Assembly: GCF_003202035.1 (NCBI RefSeq)
Contig: NZ_QJKC01000001.1
Coordinates: forward strand, 223,406 to 287,405
Source: Aquitalea magnusonii
Lineage (GTDB): Bacteria; Pseudomonadota; Gammaproteobacteria; Burkholderiales; Chromobacteriaceae
Reading direction: 5' to 3'
Length of the DNA: 64,000 nt
In this document: positions 8,989-18,970 of the stretch, in pieces
Layout: each line of letters begins with the position of its first letter
Numbering within the stretch: position 1 is the stretch's first letter
The notes under the pieces: generated by a model
Databases searched by the model: none
The model's input: the letters and a program-made list of their open reading frames with translations, nothing else
Told to the model about the DNA's origin: nothing
Translations under genes and position numbers: made by a program

Positions 8989-9535
8989 AGCCTGCGCTTA
9001 TACCGAGCGCGGCTAGAGGGATGAGAGCGGTACCCCAAATTCAGTTGCCACTATACCAGTGTGGTGAACGGTTTGGTGAAGCGGGCCTCTTGTGCCAGAT
9101 GCCCCCCCACGCTGTGCAAGCGCTCTGCGTGTCTGTGCAGCTGAATATCCTGAATGGTGCATGTCTGCATGCGCCGGATCGCTACGAGGATGCCGCAGCC
9201 GTTAGCAGCCCCATCAATGATCGCGCCGGAACCGTATCGCTGGTCTGGCGGAGGGCCTGGTTTGGTAATATGATATTGGAATGTGCAGGGTTCGGTCGAT
9301 AATGCTGTTGCTGGCCAGCGCCACGGCTTCCGCACAGATTTGCAGCTGCGCAGACTCGCAAACCGGCTGGCCTGGCTATCGCAATGAACCTGACAGCGCG
9401 ATTCGGCATGGATGCGCAGCCGGGGGCGGCGGCGACTGTGAGCACGCCGCCATAGCACCCGTCATGGCTCCGGCCTGGCCTGGCCGGGCAGGGCGGTTCG
9501 ATGCATTTTCCAGGTCATTAGTCATAGAGAAGTCC
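8989..9535. other. Intergenic stretch, no gene supported
   Basis: About 550 bases between the SMR gene and the small membrane protein. Short open frames on both strands lack ribosome sites and similarity. The composition is that of the host. It may be decayed coding sequence, but I cannot align it to anything. Confidence 0.4.
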
Positions 9536-9898
9536 ATGCATATCCTACTTTCCGATCACGGCACCTTGCGTAAAGTCCGTTTCAGTCGGCCATCTTTGGT
9601 CACCATGCTGGCTGGCCATGTCGAGGCGATCACCCGTCAGCAGCCGCTGATTTTCCTGCAACTAGCGCTGCCCACCATGCTGGGCTTGTTCCTGGCCCGC
9701 GCACTGGGCGACTCCATCTTGCTGGCGGCGCTGGCGTATTTTCTGCCCTGCCTGTTTTGGTCACGCTACAGTGATGCCTTTTATATCCGCACATTGATGG
9801 ACAGGGAGTGGTCCTTTGCCGATAGCGCCGAGAACAACCGCCATGTGGCCGATGCCTTGGGCATTGAGCTGATGGCGGGAGAGAACGGGGCGGAGTAG
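9536..9898 (+). CDS. Hypothetical small membrane protein
   Basis: 120 aa. The start is placed at the ATG at 9536 (MHILLSDHGTLRKV), preceded by AGAGAAG; upstream open frame to 9281 looks non-coding. A charged N-terminal segment is followed by two hydrophobic segments at roughly residues 42-75, then a soluble tail containing AENNRHVADALGIELMAG. I do not recognise a family. Next to it lies another small membrane protein on the same strand. Confidence 0.5.
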   Translation: MHILLSDHGTLRKVRFSRPSLVTMLAGHVEAITRQQPLIFLQLALPTMLGLFLARALGDSILLAALAYFLPCLFWSRYSDAFYIRTLMDREWSFADSAENNRHVADALGIELMAGENGAE

Positions 9899-10048
9899 CT
9901 GAAGGGTGAATCGAATGACAATCATGCTGGTGGCAGCGCGCACCCTGCTGGCGGTGACTTGTAGCGCACCAGCCATGGATAAAAACATGCCTTCACGCCG
10001 CCATTTGCTGAAGGCCATCCACCTGTTTCCTGCAGAAAGCCCATCCAG

Positions 10049-10468
10049 ATGACCCACCAGTCTTCCACCACCCCATCCTCAGCAGGACTGGCCCGCTTCG
10101 ATATCTTGTTGCGGCTGTGGGCAGCGGCCGCAGTCTGTTCCGCACTGTCGCACATGATCCAGCCTGCGTGGACGGCCGCTGGCACCACCTGGGCGCTGTC
10201 CGCGCACTGGCAACGGGAAATTGCCTATTTCGACCTGTTTGTCGCCTTGATCTTTGCCTGGGCTGCCCATCAGCCAGAGCTGCGCATCAAGCGCAATGTC
10301 ACCTTGCTGCTGTGTGGCTTGTCATTACTACTGGGAGAAAATCACCTGGAAGGCTGGCTGGCAGCACCCAAGGTATTCCATGTGCTGTTTGCCCTGGGCA
10401 ATGCGCTGGCCGTGCTATGGGGCGCGCTGGCCTGCTGGAGCGTGCGCGCTGCCGTGTCGCCTGAATAA
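10049..10468 (+). CDS. Hypothetical four-helix membrane protein
   Basis: 139 aa with about four predicted transmembrane segments (around residues 20-35, 58-75, 84-96 and 108-130). The loop AHQPELRIKRN looks cytoplasmic. There is no catalytic motif and I do not recognise the family. An AGAAAG lies upstream of the ATG. Convergent with the binding-protein gene at 10517. Confidence 0.55.
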   Translation: MTHQSSTTPSSAGLARFDILLRLWAAAAVCSALSHMIQPAWTAAGTTWALSAHWQREIAYFDLFVALIFAWAAHQPELRIKRNVTLLLCGLSLLLGENHLEGWLAAPKVFHVLFALGNALAVLWGALACWSVRAAVSPE

Positions 10469-10516
10469 TGACCAGGCTCGGCCTTGGGCTGGCCGGAAAC
10501 CTGCTGGATGATGTGC

Positions 10517-11254
10517 TTACTTGCCGTATTTGCGCATGATCTGTTCGATAAAGCCGTCATCCTTCATGCGGGCGAGGGCATTGGCGATCCGGGCCGCGGT
10601 TTCCGGCGGAAAGCGCGGGCCGGAGGCTATCCAGTTTTCGCTGCTGTAGATCACATTGCCCTCGACCGGCATGGTGCCGATTTGTTGCTGGTAGCTTGGC
10701 CTGAAGGTGGCCGTACTGCCCAGAAAGCTGCCGATGCGGCCGGCCTTGAGCATCTTGGCCATGTCGGGCAGCTGGCTTTGTTCGATTTGCTGCTGGCTCA
10801 CGCCTTGTTGCGCCAGCCAGCTAAGCACGCTGGAGCCGGCGCGTACGCCGATGCGGCCTGCCGCAATGGCTTGCTGCAGGGTATGGCATGGCGCCGCCCC
10901 GTCGCGGGTGAAAAAGCGGAAATCAGTGCTGTTGATGATGGCAATCCAGTGAAACAAAGGCTCACGTTCCGGCGTGCGGGCAAAATAGATGATGATGGCG
11001 TTGCTGCTGTCGATCACCTCGCGCATGGCGCGGTTCCACGGGCGGATGCGGGTCTGTGGAATATAGCCGGCCCGGCGTATGGCTTCGCTGCCAATTTCCA
11101 TCATCATGCCCGGGGTGGGCTGGTCTGGCTGGTTGCAGATGCTGGGCAGGTAGTCGCATTCCAGCAAGATGGTCTGGCCTGCTTCTGCCGCCCAGGCCAG
11201 GCAGGGCATGAGCGACAGGCAGAGTGCCAGTAGTGTGCTAGGTAAGCCGGGCAT
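10517..11254 (-). CDS. Periplasmic substrate-binding protein (amino-acid type, PBP2 fold)
   Basis: 245 aa with a signal peptide ending near residue 23 (CLAWA-AEAG). The body resembles the small bacterial extracellular solute-binding family 3 proteins: RIRPWNRAMREVID in the first lobe and a C-terminal helix ARIANALARMKDDGFIEQIMRKYG. Start set by AAGGAG eight bases before the ATG ending at 11254. No permease or ATPase lies nearby, so it may work with a distant transporter or be a stand-alone sensor-like protein, as is common for this subgroup. Ligand unknown. Confidence 0.8.
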   Translation of the reverse strand: MPGLPSTLLALCLSLMPCLAWAAEAGQTILLECDYLPSICNQPDQPTPGMMMEIGSEAIRRAGYIPQTRIRPWNRAMREVIDSSNAIIIYFARTPEREPLFHWIAIINSTDFRFFTRDGAAPCHTLQQAIAAGRIGVRAGSSVLSWLAQQGVSQQQIEQSQLPDMAKMLKAGRIGSFLGSTATFRPSYQQQIGTMPVEGNVIYSSENWIASGPRFPPETAARIANALARMKDDGFIEQIMRKYGK

Positions 11255-11501
11255 GAAGCGCGCTCCTTTGCGAAGCAAATGTCTTTAGCATTATTTATAA
11301 ATGCCCGGCATCGATTTTGTTGGTTAATTGGCGCGGCAAATGCAAATTGAATGGACCGGGCGGCTGTGCGATGGAGCAGGGCGCGCAGGCGGCTGCGCAA
11401 TCCGGCTGGGTGATGCAGCCAGCCAAGCCATGCTAGTATTGCCACCTTGCATCCATGTTCATCAAGCCAGATGGCCAACCATTAAGGGCCCAGACTTCAC
11501 C

Positions 11502-11891
11502 ATGAATCATTCATTTATCCGCACCGCCCTGTTGCTGGGAGCGCTGCTGCTGGGTGGCTTTGCCCACGCAGAAACCGAGGACATCCCGCTGCCGGGCGAT
11601 GTGCAGAGCGCACCGCTCAAATCAGCCAAGAAGTCAGCGCATCATGCGCCAGCCAGCCAGGCCCATGCCGCCGGGGCGCAGCGCAAAGCCAGCAAACCGG
11701 CCAGCCGCAAGCATCACGCCGCGGGCAAGAAGCACCACCGCCAGCATGGCAAGCACGCTGCAGCCGCCAAGCACAAGCCTGCCAGCAAGATGACGGGCAA
11801 AAAAAATGCTGCCAAACCCGTTCATCACAAAACAAGCAAAAACAACAAGCTAGCGAAAAAGCCGGTCAGAAGGCATAAAAAAATGCACTGA
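11502..11891 (+). CDS. Secreted Lys/His/Ala-rich basic protein
   Basis: 129 aa. A clear signal peptide (MNHSFIRTALLLGALLLGGFAHA) is cleaved near residue 23. A short acidic stretch (ETEDIPLPGD) follows, and then about 90 residues made almost only of Lys, His, Ala, Ser, Pro and Arg (for example KKHHRQHGKHAAAAKHK). It resembles acid-shock (Asr-like) periplasmic proteins in composition, though such low-complexity sequence can also arise as histone H1-like or metal-binding proteins. AAGGG lies 13 bases before the ATG. No partner gene is evident; tRNA-Thr follows 44 bp downstream. Confidence 0.6.
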   Translation: MNHSFIRTALLLGALLLGGFAHAETEDIPLPGDVQSAPLKSAKKSAHHAPASQAHAAGAQRKASKPASRKHHAAGKKHHRQHGKHAAAAKHKPASKMTGKKNAAKPVHHKTSKNNKLAKKPVRRHKKMH

Positions 11892-11935
11892 CAGGCTTGC
11901 CAGCCAAGGGGCAAGACGCTATATTGCAGCCCTTC

Positions 11936-12011
11936 GCCGGTGTAGCTCAGTTGGTAGAGCACCTGACTTGTAATCAGGGGGTCGCGAGTTCGATTCCTGC
12001 CGCCGGCACCA
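11936..12011 (+). tRNA. tRNA-Thr (anticodon UGU)
   Basis: A 76-nt cloverleaf. The acceptor arm GCCGGTG pairs with CGCCGGC (one G-U pair). The D arm has GCTCAGTTGGTAGAGC, the anticodon loop CTTGTAA gives anticodon UGU, the T loop is GTTCGATTC, and CCA is encoded. It is followed at once by a terminator. Confidence 0.97.
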
Positions 12012-12017
12012 TATTCC

Positions 12018-12048
12018 ACGGGCCTTGTAGAAATACAAGGCCCGTTTT
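12018..12048 (+). terminator. Terminator after tRNA-Thr
   Basis: ACGGGCCTTGTA / TACAAGGCCCGT, a 12-bp stem with a GAAA tetraloop, followed by TTTT. Confidence 0.9.
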
Positions 12049-12206
12049 ACATTTTGCTGCCTTGTCGGCAAATTCCGACAAAGGCTCTCCCAACCCCACT
12101 CCGTGCTTGCGGTATCGTGCCGGCCGCATCCTGGCCGCGCGTCGTGAAGTCTTGCGGCTCGCTCAAGTGAACTTCACCTCACTCTCATGAATGCGCAATT
12201 GACCCA

Positions 12207-13874
12207 ATGATTATCCTGAAGAACGTGGCCTTGCGTCGCGGTAGTAAAGTGTTGCTCGACAATGCCTCGGTCACGCTCAATCCGGGCGAGAAAGTGGGGC
12301 TGGTTGGCCGCAATGGCGCGGGCAAGTCCTCCCTGTTTGCGGTGCTCAATGGCAGCCTGCATGAAGATGGCGGCGATGTGTCGATTCCGGCGCAATGGCG
12401 CATGGCGCAGGTGGCGCAGGACATGCCGGAGACCGAGCAAAGTGCCACCGATTTCGTGGTCGAGGGCGATACCACCTTGCTGGCGGCGCGGCTGGAAGTG
12501 GCCGAGGCCGAGGCGGGTGAAGACTATATGCGCATGGCGCATGCCTATACGGCGCTGAATGATGCCGGCGAACACGACGCGCCGGCGCGGGCGCAGTCGC
12601 TGATTCTGGGCTTGGGTTTTAGCGTGGCCGAGCTGAGTCAGCCGGTAAACAGTTTTTCCGGCGGCTGGCGCATGCGTCTGCAACTGGCCCGCGCGCTGAT
12701 GTGTCCGTCTGATTTGCTGCTGCTGGACGAACCGACCAACCACCTGGACCTGGACGCGCTGGTCTGGCTGGAAGCCTGGCTGAAAAACTATGGCGGCACC
12801 ATGGTGGTGATCAGTCATGACCGCGAATTCCTTGATGCAGTCACCAATGTCACCCTGCATGTCGACAATGCCAAGCTGGTGCGCTACGGCGGCAATTACA
12901 GCAAGTTTGAAGACATGCGTGCCGAGCAGATGATTCTGCAGCAGGCGGCGCAGGCCAAGCAGCAGGAGAAGATTGCCCATCTGCAAAGCTTTATCAATCG
13001 CTTCAAGGCCAAGGCCAGCAAGGCCAAGCAGGCACAAAGCCGGGTCAAGGCGCTGGAGCGGATGGAGAAGATTGCGCCGGTACTGGCCGAGGCGGATTTC
13101 CAGTTTGAATTCAAGGAGCCGCAAAGCCTGCCTAATCCGATGCTGACCATGTCGCAGGCCGAGTTTGGCTATCCGGCGGCAGAGGATGCGCCGGCGGGTA
13201 CGCCGCCCACCGTGATCGTGCGTGGTGTCAATCGCTCGGTACTGGCCGGGCAGCGCATCGGCATCCTGGGGGCAAACGGGCAGGGCAAGTCGACCCTGGT
13301 CAAGACTGTGGCCGAGGCCTTGCAGGCCACTGGCGGCGAGATCATTCGCGGCAAGGGGCTGAATATCGGCTACTTCTCGCAGCAGGAGCTGGACGTGCTG
13401 CGCCCGCAGGATAATCCGCTGGAGCACATGTTCCGCCTGGCGCGCGACATTCCGGCCGCCCTCCGTCCGCCGGCCAATGATTGCCGCGAGCAGGGGCTGC
13501 GCAATTTTCTCGGCACTTTCAATTTCAGTGGCGACATGGTCAAGCAGCAGGTGGGCAGCATGAGCGGTGGCGAAAAGGCGCGGCTGGTGCTGTGCATGAT
13601 CGTGTGGCAGCGCCCCAACCTGTTGCTGCTGGATGAGCCGACCAACCACCTGGACCTGGCCACCCGCGAAGCCTTGAGCGTGGCGCTGAACGAGTTTGAA
13701 GGTTCGGTGATGCTGGTGAGTCACGACCGCGCCTTGCTGCGGGCGGTGTGCGATGAGTTCTGGCTGGTTTCACGCGGCGGGGTGAAGGATTTCGACGGCG
13801 ACCTGGATGACTATCAGGTCTACCTGCTGGAAGAGGCGCGCCGCCGCCGCGAACAGGCAGCCGGCAAGCGCTGA
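12207..13874 (+). CDS. ABC-F family ATPase (YheS/Uup-like)
   Basis: 555 aa soluble protein with two ABC domains in tandem and no membrane domain. Domain 1 has Walker A GRNGAGKSS, signature FSGGWRMRLQLA and Walker B LLLLDEPTNHLDL; domain 2 has GANGQGKST, MSGGEKARL and LLLLDEPTNHLD. The linker (about residues 230-290) is rich in Lys and Gln and looks like the ABC-F interdomain arm that reaches into the ribosomal P/E region. Order and arm are YheS-like, but the C-terminal extension of E. coli YheS is absent. Role in ribosome rescue or translation is family inference. No clear ribosome site precedes the ATG. Confidence 0.92.
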   Translation: MIILKNVALRRGSKVLLDNASVTLNPGEKVGLVGRNGAGKSSLFAVLNGSLHEDGGDVSIPAQWRMAQVAQDMPETEQSATDFVVEGDTTLLAARLEVAEAEAGEDYMRMAHAYTALNDAGEHDAPARAQSLILGLGFSVAELSQPVNSFSGGWRMRLQLARALMCPSDLLLLDEPTNHLDLDALVWLEAWLKNYGGTMVVISHDREFLDAVTNVTLHVDNAKLVRYGGNYSKFEDMRAEQMILQQAAQAKQQEKIAHLQSFINRFKAKASKAKQAQSRVKALERMEKIAPVLAEADFQFEFKEPQSLPNPMLTMSQAEFGYPAAEDAPAGTPPTVIVRGVNRSVLAGQRIGILGANGQGKSTLVKTVAEALQATGGEIIRGKGLNIGYFSQQELDVLRPQDNPLEHMFRLARDIPAALRPPANDCREQGLRNFLGTFNFSGDMVKQQVGSMSGGEKARLVLCMIVWQRPNLLLLDEPTNHLDLATREALSVALNEFEGSVMLVSHDRALLRAVCDEFWLVSRGGVKDFDGDLDDYQVYLLEEARRRREQAAGKR

Positions 13875-13897
13875 GCGGCAGTTGCACTACTGCAGAG

Positions 13898-13919
13898 GGG
13901 TCGCCATGGGCGGCCCTTT
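13898..13919 (+). terminator. Possible terminator after the ABC-F gene
   Basis: GGGTCGCC, a 3-base loop and GGCGGCCC (one G-U pair), followed by TTT. The T-run is short, so confidence is moderate. The remaining bases to 14107 should hold the gyrA promoter. Confidence 0.45.
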
Positions 13920-14107
13920 GTCATGGCTGGCGGCTGGCGGCTGCGCTGGCTTTTGCCACGGGCGCACGGCTAAGTACCTGACGCAGCAGGCCGCCGCCGT
14001 GCTGGCAGCCATTGCGCCCGTCCCGCACGCGACAAGGCATGCGTAGGCGGGGTGGACGTGCTAGAATCTAGGCTATTTTTGATTCCTGAAAAGATAGCCA
14101 TTTACCC

Positions 14108-16807
14108 ATGACAGATCAGCTTTTCGCCAAGGAAACGATCCCAATCAGCCTCGAAGAGGAAATGCGCCGCTCCTACCTCGATTACGCCATGAGCGTGATC
14201 GTGGGCCGCGCGCTTCCCGATGTGCGTGATGGCCTCAAACCGGTACATCGTCGCGTGCTGTTTGCCATGCACGAACTTTCCAACGATTGGAACCGCGCCT
14301 ACAAGAAATCGGCGCGTATCGTGGGCGATGTCATCGGTAAATATCACCCGCACGGTGACTCGGCGGTATACGACACCATCGTGCGCATGGCGCAGGACTT
14401 CAGCCTGCGCTACCCGCTGGTGGATGGCCAGGGCAACTTCGGCTCGGTGGATGGCGACAGCGCCGCCGCCATGCGTTACACCGAAATCCGCATGGCGCGC
14501 ATTGCGCACGAACTGCTGGCGGACATCGACAAGGAAACCGTGGACTTCGGGCCGAACTATGACGGTTCGGAACACGAACCGCTGATCCTGCCGGCCAAGA
14601 TTCCCAATCTGCTGATCAATGGCTCCTCCGGCATTGCCGTGGGTATGGCCACCAATATCCCGCCGCACAACCTGACGGAAGTGGTGGATGCCTGTCTGGC
14701 GCTGCTGGCCAATCCGGAACTGACCATCGATGATCTGATCGACATCATTCCGGCACCCGACTTCCCCACCGCCGGCATCATCTATGGTACGGCCGGGGTT
14801 AAAGAGGGCTACCGCACCGGTCGTGGCCGCGTCATCATGCGCGCCCGCACCCATTTCGAAGACATCGGCAAGGGCGACCGCCAAGCCATCATCGTCGACG
14901 AGATTCCCTACCAGGTGAACAAGTCGCGCCTGCTGGAGCGCATTGCCGAACTGGTGCGTGACAAGCAGATCGAAGGCATTTCCGATCTGCGCGACGAGTC
15001 GGACAAGTCCGGCATGCGCATCGTGATCGAGCTCAAGCGCGGCGAAATGCCGGAAGTGGTGCTCAATCACCTGTTCAAGCTGACCCAGCTGCAAGACAGC
15101 TTCGGCATCAATATGGTGGCCCTGGTCGATGGCCAGCCGCGCCTGCTGAACCTGAAGCAGATCATTGACGAATTCCTGCGCCACCGCCGCGAAGTCGTCA
15201 CCCGTCGCACCATTTTCGAATTGCGCAAGGCACGTGAGCGTGGCCATATCCTGGAAGGTCTGGCCGTGGCGCTGTCCAATGTGGACGACATCATTGCCCT
15301 GATCAAGGCCTCGGAAACCCCGCCGGCCGCCAAGATCGCCCTGATGGCGCGCCCGTGGCGCTCCGAACTGGTGGAAGAAATGCTGTCGCGCGTGGACCAG
15401 AGCAAGGCCCGTCCGGATGGTCTGGACCCCGCCTTTGGCCTGCATGGCGATGGCTATCGTCTGTCCGATGCGCAAGCGCAAGCCATTCTGGAAATGCGTC
15501 TGCAACGCCTGACCGGCCTGGAGCAGGACAAGATCGTCGGCGAATATCGCGACATCATGGCCATCATCCTGGACTTGATCGATATTCTGGAACGTCCGGA
15601 GCGCATCAACCAGATCATCGGTGACGAGCTGTCCGCCATCAAGACCCAGTTCGGTGATGCACGCCGTTCGGAAATCGAGCCGTTTGGCGGCGACATCAAT
15701 ATCGAGGACCTGATCACCCCGCAAGACATGGTGGTGACCATCTCCCATACCGGCTACATCAAGACCCAGCCGATTGACGACTACCGCTCGCAACGCCGTG
15801 GCGGTCGTGGCAAGCAGGCTGCCGCCACCAAGGATGACGATTTCATCGACACCCTGTTCGTGGCCAATACCCACGACTACGTGCTGTGCTTCTCCAGCAA
15901 GGGTCGCTGCTACTGGATCAAGGTCTACGATCTGCCGCAAGGCGGTCGCAACAGCCGTGGCAAGCCCATGGTGAATGTGTTGCCGCTGGCCGATGGCGAG
16001 AAGATCAACGCGCTGTTGCCGATCAAGGCCTTCACCGATGCCGAAGCCGTGTGCGACGAAAATGAAGATGACGAAGCCGCCGCCCTCAAGGCCAAGGGTC
16101 CGTTCATCTTCATGTGCACCGCCAACGGCACGGTGAAGAAAACCCCGCTGGAAGCCTTCTCCCGTCCGCGTACCGCCGGCATCATCGCCGTGCGTCTGGA
16201 AGAAGGTGACAACCTGATTGGCGTGGCCCTGACTTCCGGCAACGAGCAGATCATGCTGTTCTCCGACGGCGGCAAGGCCGTACGCTTCAGCGAAACCGAC
16301 GTGCGCCCGATGGGTCGCACTGCCGCAGGCGTACGCGGCATGATGCTGGCCGAAGGCCAGCATGTGATTTCGCTGCTGGTCACCAATTCCGAAGAGCAGC
16401 AGGTGCTGACCGCCAGCGATGGCGGCTATGGCAAGCGCACTCGTACCGGCGAATTCCGCCATACCAGCCGCGGCACCCAGGGTGTGATTGCCATGGACCT
16501 GACCGACAAGACCGGCCTCAAGCTGGTGGCCGCCAGCCTGGTGGAAGACAGCGACGACGTGATGCTGATCACCACCGGTGGCGTGCTGATCCGCACCAAG
16601 GTATCGGAAGTGCGCGAAACCGGCCGCTCGGCCCAGGGTGTACGCCTGATCAACCTGGACGAGGGTGAAAAGCTGATCGGTCTGGAAAAAGTGGCCGAAG
16701 GCGAGTCGGACGAAGAGGCTGAAATTGTTGATGGTGATGTGGTCGACGGTGAAGACAACGCCGCCCCGGCTGCCGACGCCGCCAGCGCAGGGGAAGCCGA
16801 GGCATGA
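14108..16807 (+). CDS. gyrA: DNA gyrase subunit A
   Basis: 899 aa; breakage-reunion subunit of gyrase. The catalytic tyrosine is Tyr124 ([11 protein letters not shown]). The quinolone-resistance region reads [11 protein letters not shown], with Ser85 and Asp89 at the positions equivalent to E. coli Ser83 and Asp87, so no classical resistance substitution is present. The GyrA box of the C-terminal beta-pinwheel is QRRGGRGKQ. The tail after residue 860 is strongly acidic ([18 protein letters not shown]), as in other GyrA proteins. The stop overlaps the next start by four bases (ATGA), which couples gyrase to a thioesterase-like gene. Confidence 0.98.
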   Translation: MTDQLFAKETIPISLEEEMRRSYLDYAMSVIVGRALPDVRDGLKPVHRRVLFAMHELSNDWNRAYKKSARIVGDVIGKYHPHGDSAVYDTIVRMAQDFSLRYPLVDGQGNFGSVDGDSAAAMRYTEIRMARIAHELLADIDKETVDFGPNYDGSEHEPLILPAKIPNLLINGSSGIAVGMATNIPPHNLTEVVDACLALLANPELTIDDLIDIIPAPDFPTAGIIYGTAGVKEGYRTGRGRVIMRARTHFEDIGKGDRQAIIVDEIPYQVNKSRLLERIAELVRDKQIEGISDLRDESDKSGMRIVIELKRGEMPEVVLNHLFKLTQLQDSFGINMVALVDGQPRLLNLKQIIDEFLRHRREVVTRRTIFELRKARERGHILEGLAVALSNVDDIIALIKASETPPAAKIALMARPWRSELVEEMLSRVDQSKARPDGLDPAFGLHGDGYRLSDAQAQAILEMRLQRLTGLEQDKIVGEYRDIMAIILDLIDILERPERINQIIGDELSAIKTQFGDARRSEIEPFGGDINIEDLITPQDMVVTISHTGYIKTQPIDDYRSQRRGGRGKQAAATKDDDFIDTLFVANTHDYVLCFSSKGRCYWIKVYDLPQGGRNSRGKPMVNVLPLADGEKINALLPIKAFTDAEAVCDENEDDEAAALKAKGPFIFMCTANGTVKKTPLEAFSRPRTAGIIAVRLEEGDNLIGVALTSGNEQIMLFSDGGKAVRFSETDVRPMGRTAAGVRGMMLAEGQHVISLLVTNSEEQQVLTASDGGYGKRTRTGEFRHTSRGTQGVIAMDLTDKTGLKLVAASLVEDSDDVMLITTGGVLIRTKVSEVRETGRSAQGVRLINLDEGEKLIGLEKVAEGESDEEAEIVDGDVVDGEDNAAPAADAASAGEAEA

Positions 16808-17268
16808 CGGCAACGCCTGCCAATGCGCAGGTGCTGGAGACGATGAGCGCGCTCTTCGTCTCCTTGCCGCACTGCGCCACCCTCGGTTTCCAGTACCTGG
16901 GCACCGAGGGCCGCAAGCCCACCCTGAAAGTGGAGTGGCGCGAAGACCTGGTGGGCAACCCGGCCAGCGGCACCATTCACGGCGGGGTGATCACCTCGCT
17001 GGTGGATACCACCAGTGCCGTTTCGGTCACCGCCTGCCTGCCGGACTTTGAAACCATTGCCACACTGGATCTGCGCATCGATTACCTCAAGGCAGCCACG
17101 CCGGGCAAGGCCATCTACTGCCGGGCGGAATGTTACCGTCTGGCCAGCCAGATCGCCTTTACCCGTGCCGTGTGCTACCACGACGATCCGGCCGACCCCA
17201 TCGCCCATGGCGTGGCCACCTTCATGCGTGAATCCAGCCGCGCCTCCATGCTGAAAGAGGGGACGTGA
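16804..17268 (+). CDS. PaaI-type hotdog-fold thioesterase
   Basis: 154 aa. The hotdog signature is [24 protein letters not shown], where HGG and the following Asp are the usual active-site region of PaaI-like thioesterases; [21 protein letters not shown] matches the next conserved strand. It probably hydrolyses an acyl-CoA; the substrate is unknown. Its ATG overlaps the gyrA stop by four bases, so it is translated with gyrA, and a second family member follows immediately. Confidence 0.88.
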   Translation: MTATPANAQVLETMSALFVSLPHCATLGFQYLGTEGRKPTLKVEWREDLVGNPASGTIHGGVITSLVDTTSAVSVTACLPDFETIATLDLRIDYLKAATPGKAIYCRAECYRLASQIAFTRAVCYHDDPADPIAHGVATFMRESSRASMLKEGT

Positions 17269-17708
17269 TGAGCGAATTCATGCAGCAACTGGCTGCCCTG
17301 CGCGATGACAATAATGTCGCCGCGCTGTGCGAGGCCATTCCCTATGCCCGCCTGATGGGGGTGGAAGTCAGCACGGGTGACGATGGCGAATTGCTGTTCC
17401 AGCTGCCGTTTTATCCGCGCAATGTCGGCAACACTGTCTTGCCGGCGCTGCATGGCGGGCTGATCGGCGGTTTTCTGGAAAATGCCGCACTCTTGCACCT
17501 GATCTGGCACCGCGAATCGCTGGAAGCGCCGAAGATTGTCGATTTTTCGCTGGATTACCTGCGCTCCGGCCGTCCACAGACGCTATTCGCCCGCTGCGAG
17601 ATCACCAAGCAGGGCAAGCGCGTGGCCCATGTATTGATCGAAGCCTGGCAAGAAGACCGCCGCAAGCCGGTGGCTGTTGCCCGGGCCCACTTCCTGCTCA
17701 CGCAGTGA
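17268..17708 (+). CDS. PaaI-type hotdog-fold thioesterase, second copy
   Basis: 146 aa. The same fold with VLPALHGGLIGGFLENAALLHLI as active-site region and DFSLDYLRSGRPQTLFARCEI as the next strand; it is related to but clearly diverged from its neighbour. The ATG at 17268 shares a base with the previous stop and has GAGGGG upstream; a GTG three bases earlier is also possible. The pair may form a heteromeric enzyme, which is inference from the tandem, coupled arrangement. Confidence 0.85.
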   Translation: MSEFMQQLAALRDDNNVAALCEAIPYARLMGVEVSTGDDGELLFQLPFYPRNVGNTVLPALHGGLIGGFLENAALLHLIWHRESLEAPKIVDFSLDYLRSGRPQTLFARCEITKQGKRVAHVLIEAWQEDRRKPVAVARAHFLLTQ

Positions 17709-17769
17709 CACACACCGGCATGGCCTGCCGGGTCATGCCGCAACATTGAAGCAATGACTGAGGACAGAC

Positions 17770-18855
17770 ATGGCCAAGGTGTATAACTTTTCTGCCGGAC
17801 CGGCGGTATTGCCCCACGAAGTACTGGCTCAGGCCCAGAGCGAAATGCTGGACTGGCACGGCTCCGGCATGTCGGTGATGGAAATGAGCCATCGCGGCAA
17901 GGAATTCATGGAAATCATCCATGATGCCGAGCACGACCTGCGCGAGCTGATGCAGGTGCCGGCCGGTTACAAGGTGCTGTTCCTGCAGGGCGGCGCCTCC
18001 ATGCAGTTTTCCATGGTGCCGCTCAACCTGCTGGGCGACAAACAGTCGGTGGATATCGTCAATACCGGCCACTGGTCCAAGCTGGCCATCAAGGAAGCGC
18101 GCCGTTATTGCCATGTCAATGTGGTGGCCAGCAGCGAAGACCGCAACTTTGCCTATGTGCCGGCAGAAGAAAACTGGCAGCGCGACCCCAACGCCGCCTA
18201 TCTGCATTACACCTCCAACGAAACCATTGGCGGCCTGCAGTTCCCCTTTGTCCCGGCCGACCTGGGCGTGCCGCTGGTTTGTGACATGTCGTCCGACTTT
18301 CTGTCGCGCGAAGTCGATGTCAGCAAGTTCGGCCTGATTTATGCCGGCGCGCAGAAGAATATCGGCCCGTCCGGCCTGGTGGTATTGCTGGTGCGCGAAG
18401 ACCTGCTGGGCCGCGCCCGTGCCGATCTGCCGACCATGCTGAATTACCAGACCCACGCCGATGCCGATTCCATGTACAACACGCCGGCGACCTATCCCAT
18501 CTATATCGCCGGCCTGGTGTTCAAGTGGCTGAAGCAACTGGGCGGGATCAAGGGCATGGCAAGCCGCAATGCGGAAAAGGCCGGCCTGTTGTATCACGCC
18601 ATCGAGGCCAGCGAAGGCTTCTACCATACCCATATCGATGCACCGTACCGCTCGCGCATGAATGTGGTGTTCCGCCTGAAGGACGAGGCGCTGGAAGAAA
18701 GCTTCCTGATGGAAGCGCGCAAGAACGGGCTGATCCAGCTCAAGGGCCATCGCGTGGTCGGCGGCATGCGTGCCTCCATTTACAACGCCATGCCGATCGA
18801 AGGCGTCAAGGCGCTGGCCAATTTCATGCAGGACTTCGCCCGCCAGCACGGCTGA
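17770..18855 (+). CDS. serC: Phosphoserine aminotransferase
   Basis: 361 aa class V PLP enzyme. It converts 3-phosphohydroxypyruvate and glutamate to phosphoserine, and acts likewise in pyridoxal phosphate synthesis. The N-terminus KVYNFSAGPAVLP is diagnostic. The PLP lysine is Lys196 in YAGAQKNIGPSG, and FLQGGASMQFSMVPLNLL is the phosphate-binding region. GAGGA upstream fixes the ATG. A strong terminator follows, so gyrA, the thioesterases and serC could form one transcript ending there. Confidence 0.97.
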   Translation: MAKVYNFSAGPAVLPHEVLAQAQSEMLDWHGSGMSVMEMSHRGKEFMEIIHDAEHDLRELMQVPAGYKVLFLQGGASMQFSMVPLNLLGDKQSVDIVNTGHWSKLAIKEARRYCHVNVVASSEDRNFAYVPAEENWQRDPNAAYLHYTSNETIGGLQFPFVPADLGVPLVCDMSSDFLSREVDVSKFGLIYAGAQKNIGPSGLVVLLVREDLLGRARADLPTMLNYQTHADADSMYNTPATYPIYIAGLVFKWLKQLGGIKGMASRNAEKAGLLYHAIEASEGFYHTHIDAPYRSRMNVVFRLKDEALEESFLMEARKNGLIQLKGHRVVGGMRASIYNAMPIEGVKALANFMQDFARQHG

Positions 18856-18889
18856 GCAGTATTGTTCTGCTGTGGCGACAGTGTGTGCA

Positions 18890-18916
18890 AAAACCCGTGT
18901 TCTACACGGGTTTTTT
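18890..18916 (+). terminator. Terminator after serC
   Basis: AAACCCGTGT, a 3-base loop and ACACGGGTTT, with a T6 run on the plus strand. Confidence 0.92.
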
Positions 18917-18970
18917 CTTGTGCGCGGCAGTCTTATGATGGATGACCATAACAATAGCGGAAATCATTCC

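Noticed and set aside
11936..12011. tRNA-Thr as an integration site for an island
   Set aside because: No direct repeat of the tRNA 3' end and no integrase follow; the next gene is an ordinary ABC-F gene.
12174..13724. 516-codon minus frame over the ABC-F gene
   Set aside because: Antisense shadow; the ABC-F motifs on the plus strand are unmistakable.
14360..14380. Possible quinolone resistance mutation in gyrA
   Set aside because: The key positions are Ser85 and Asp89, the susceptible residues.
14102..16813. A 903-codon open frame antisense to gyrA
   Set aside because: It mirrors gyrA almost exactly, is rich in His, Gln and Gly as expected from the complement of GC-rich coding sequence, and has no known domain.
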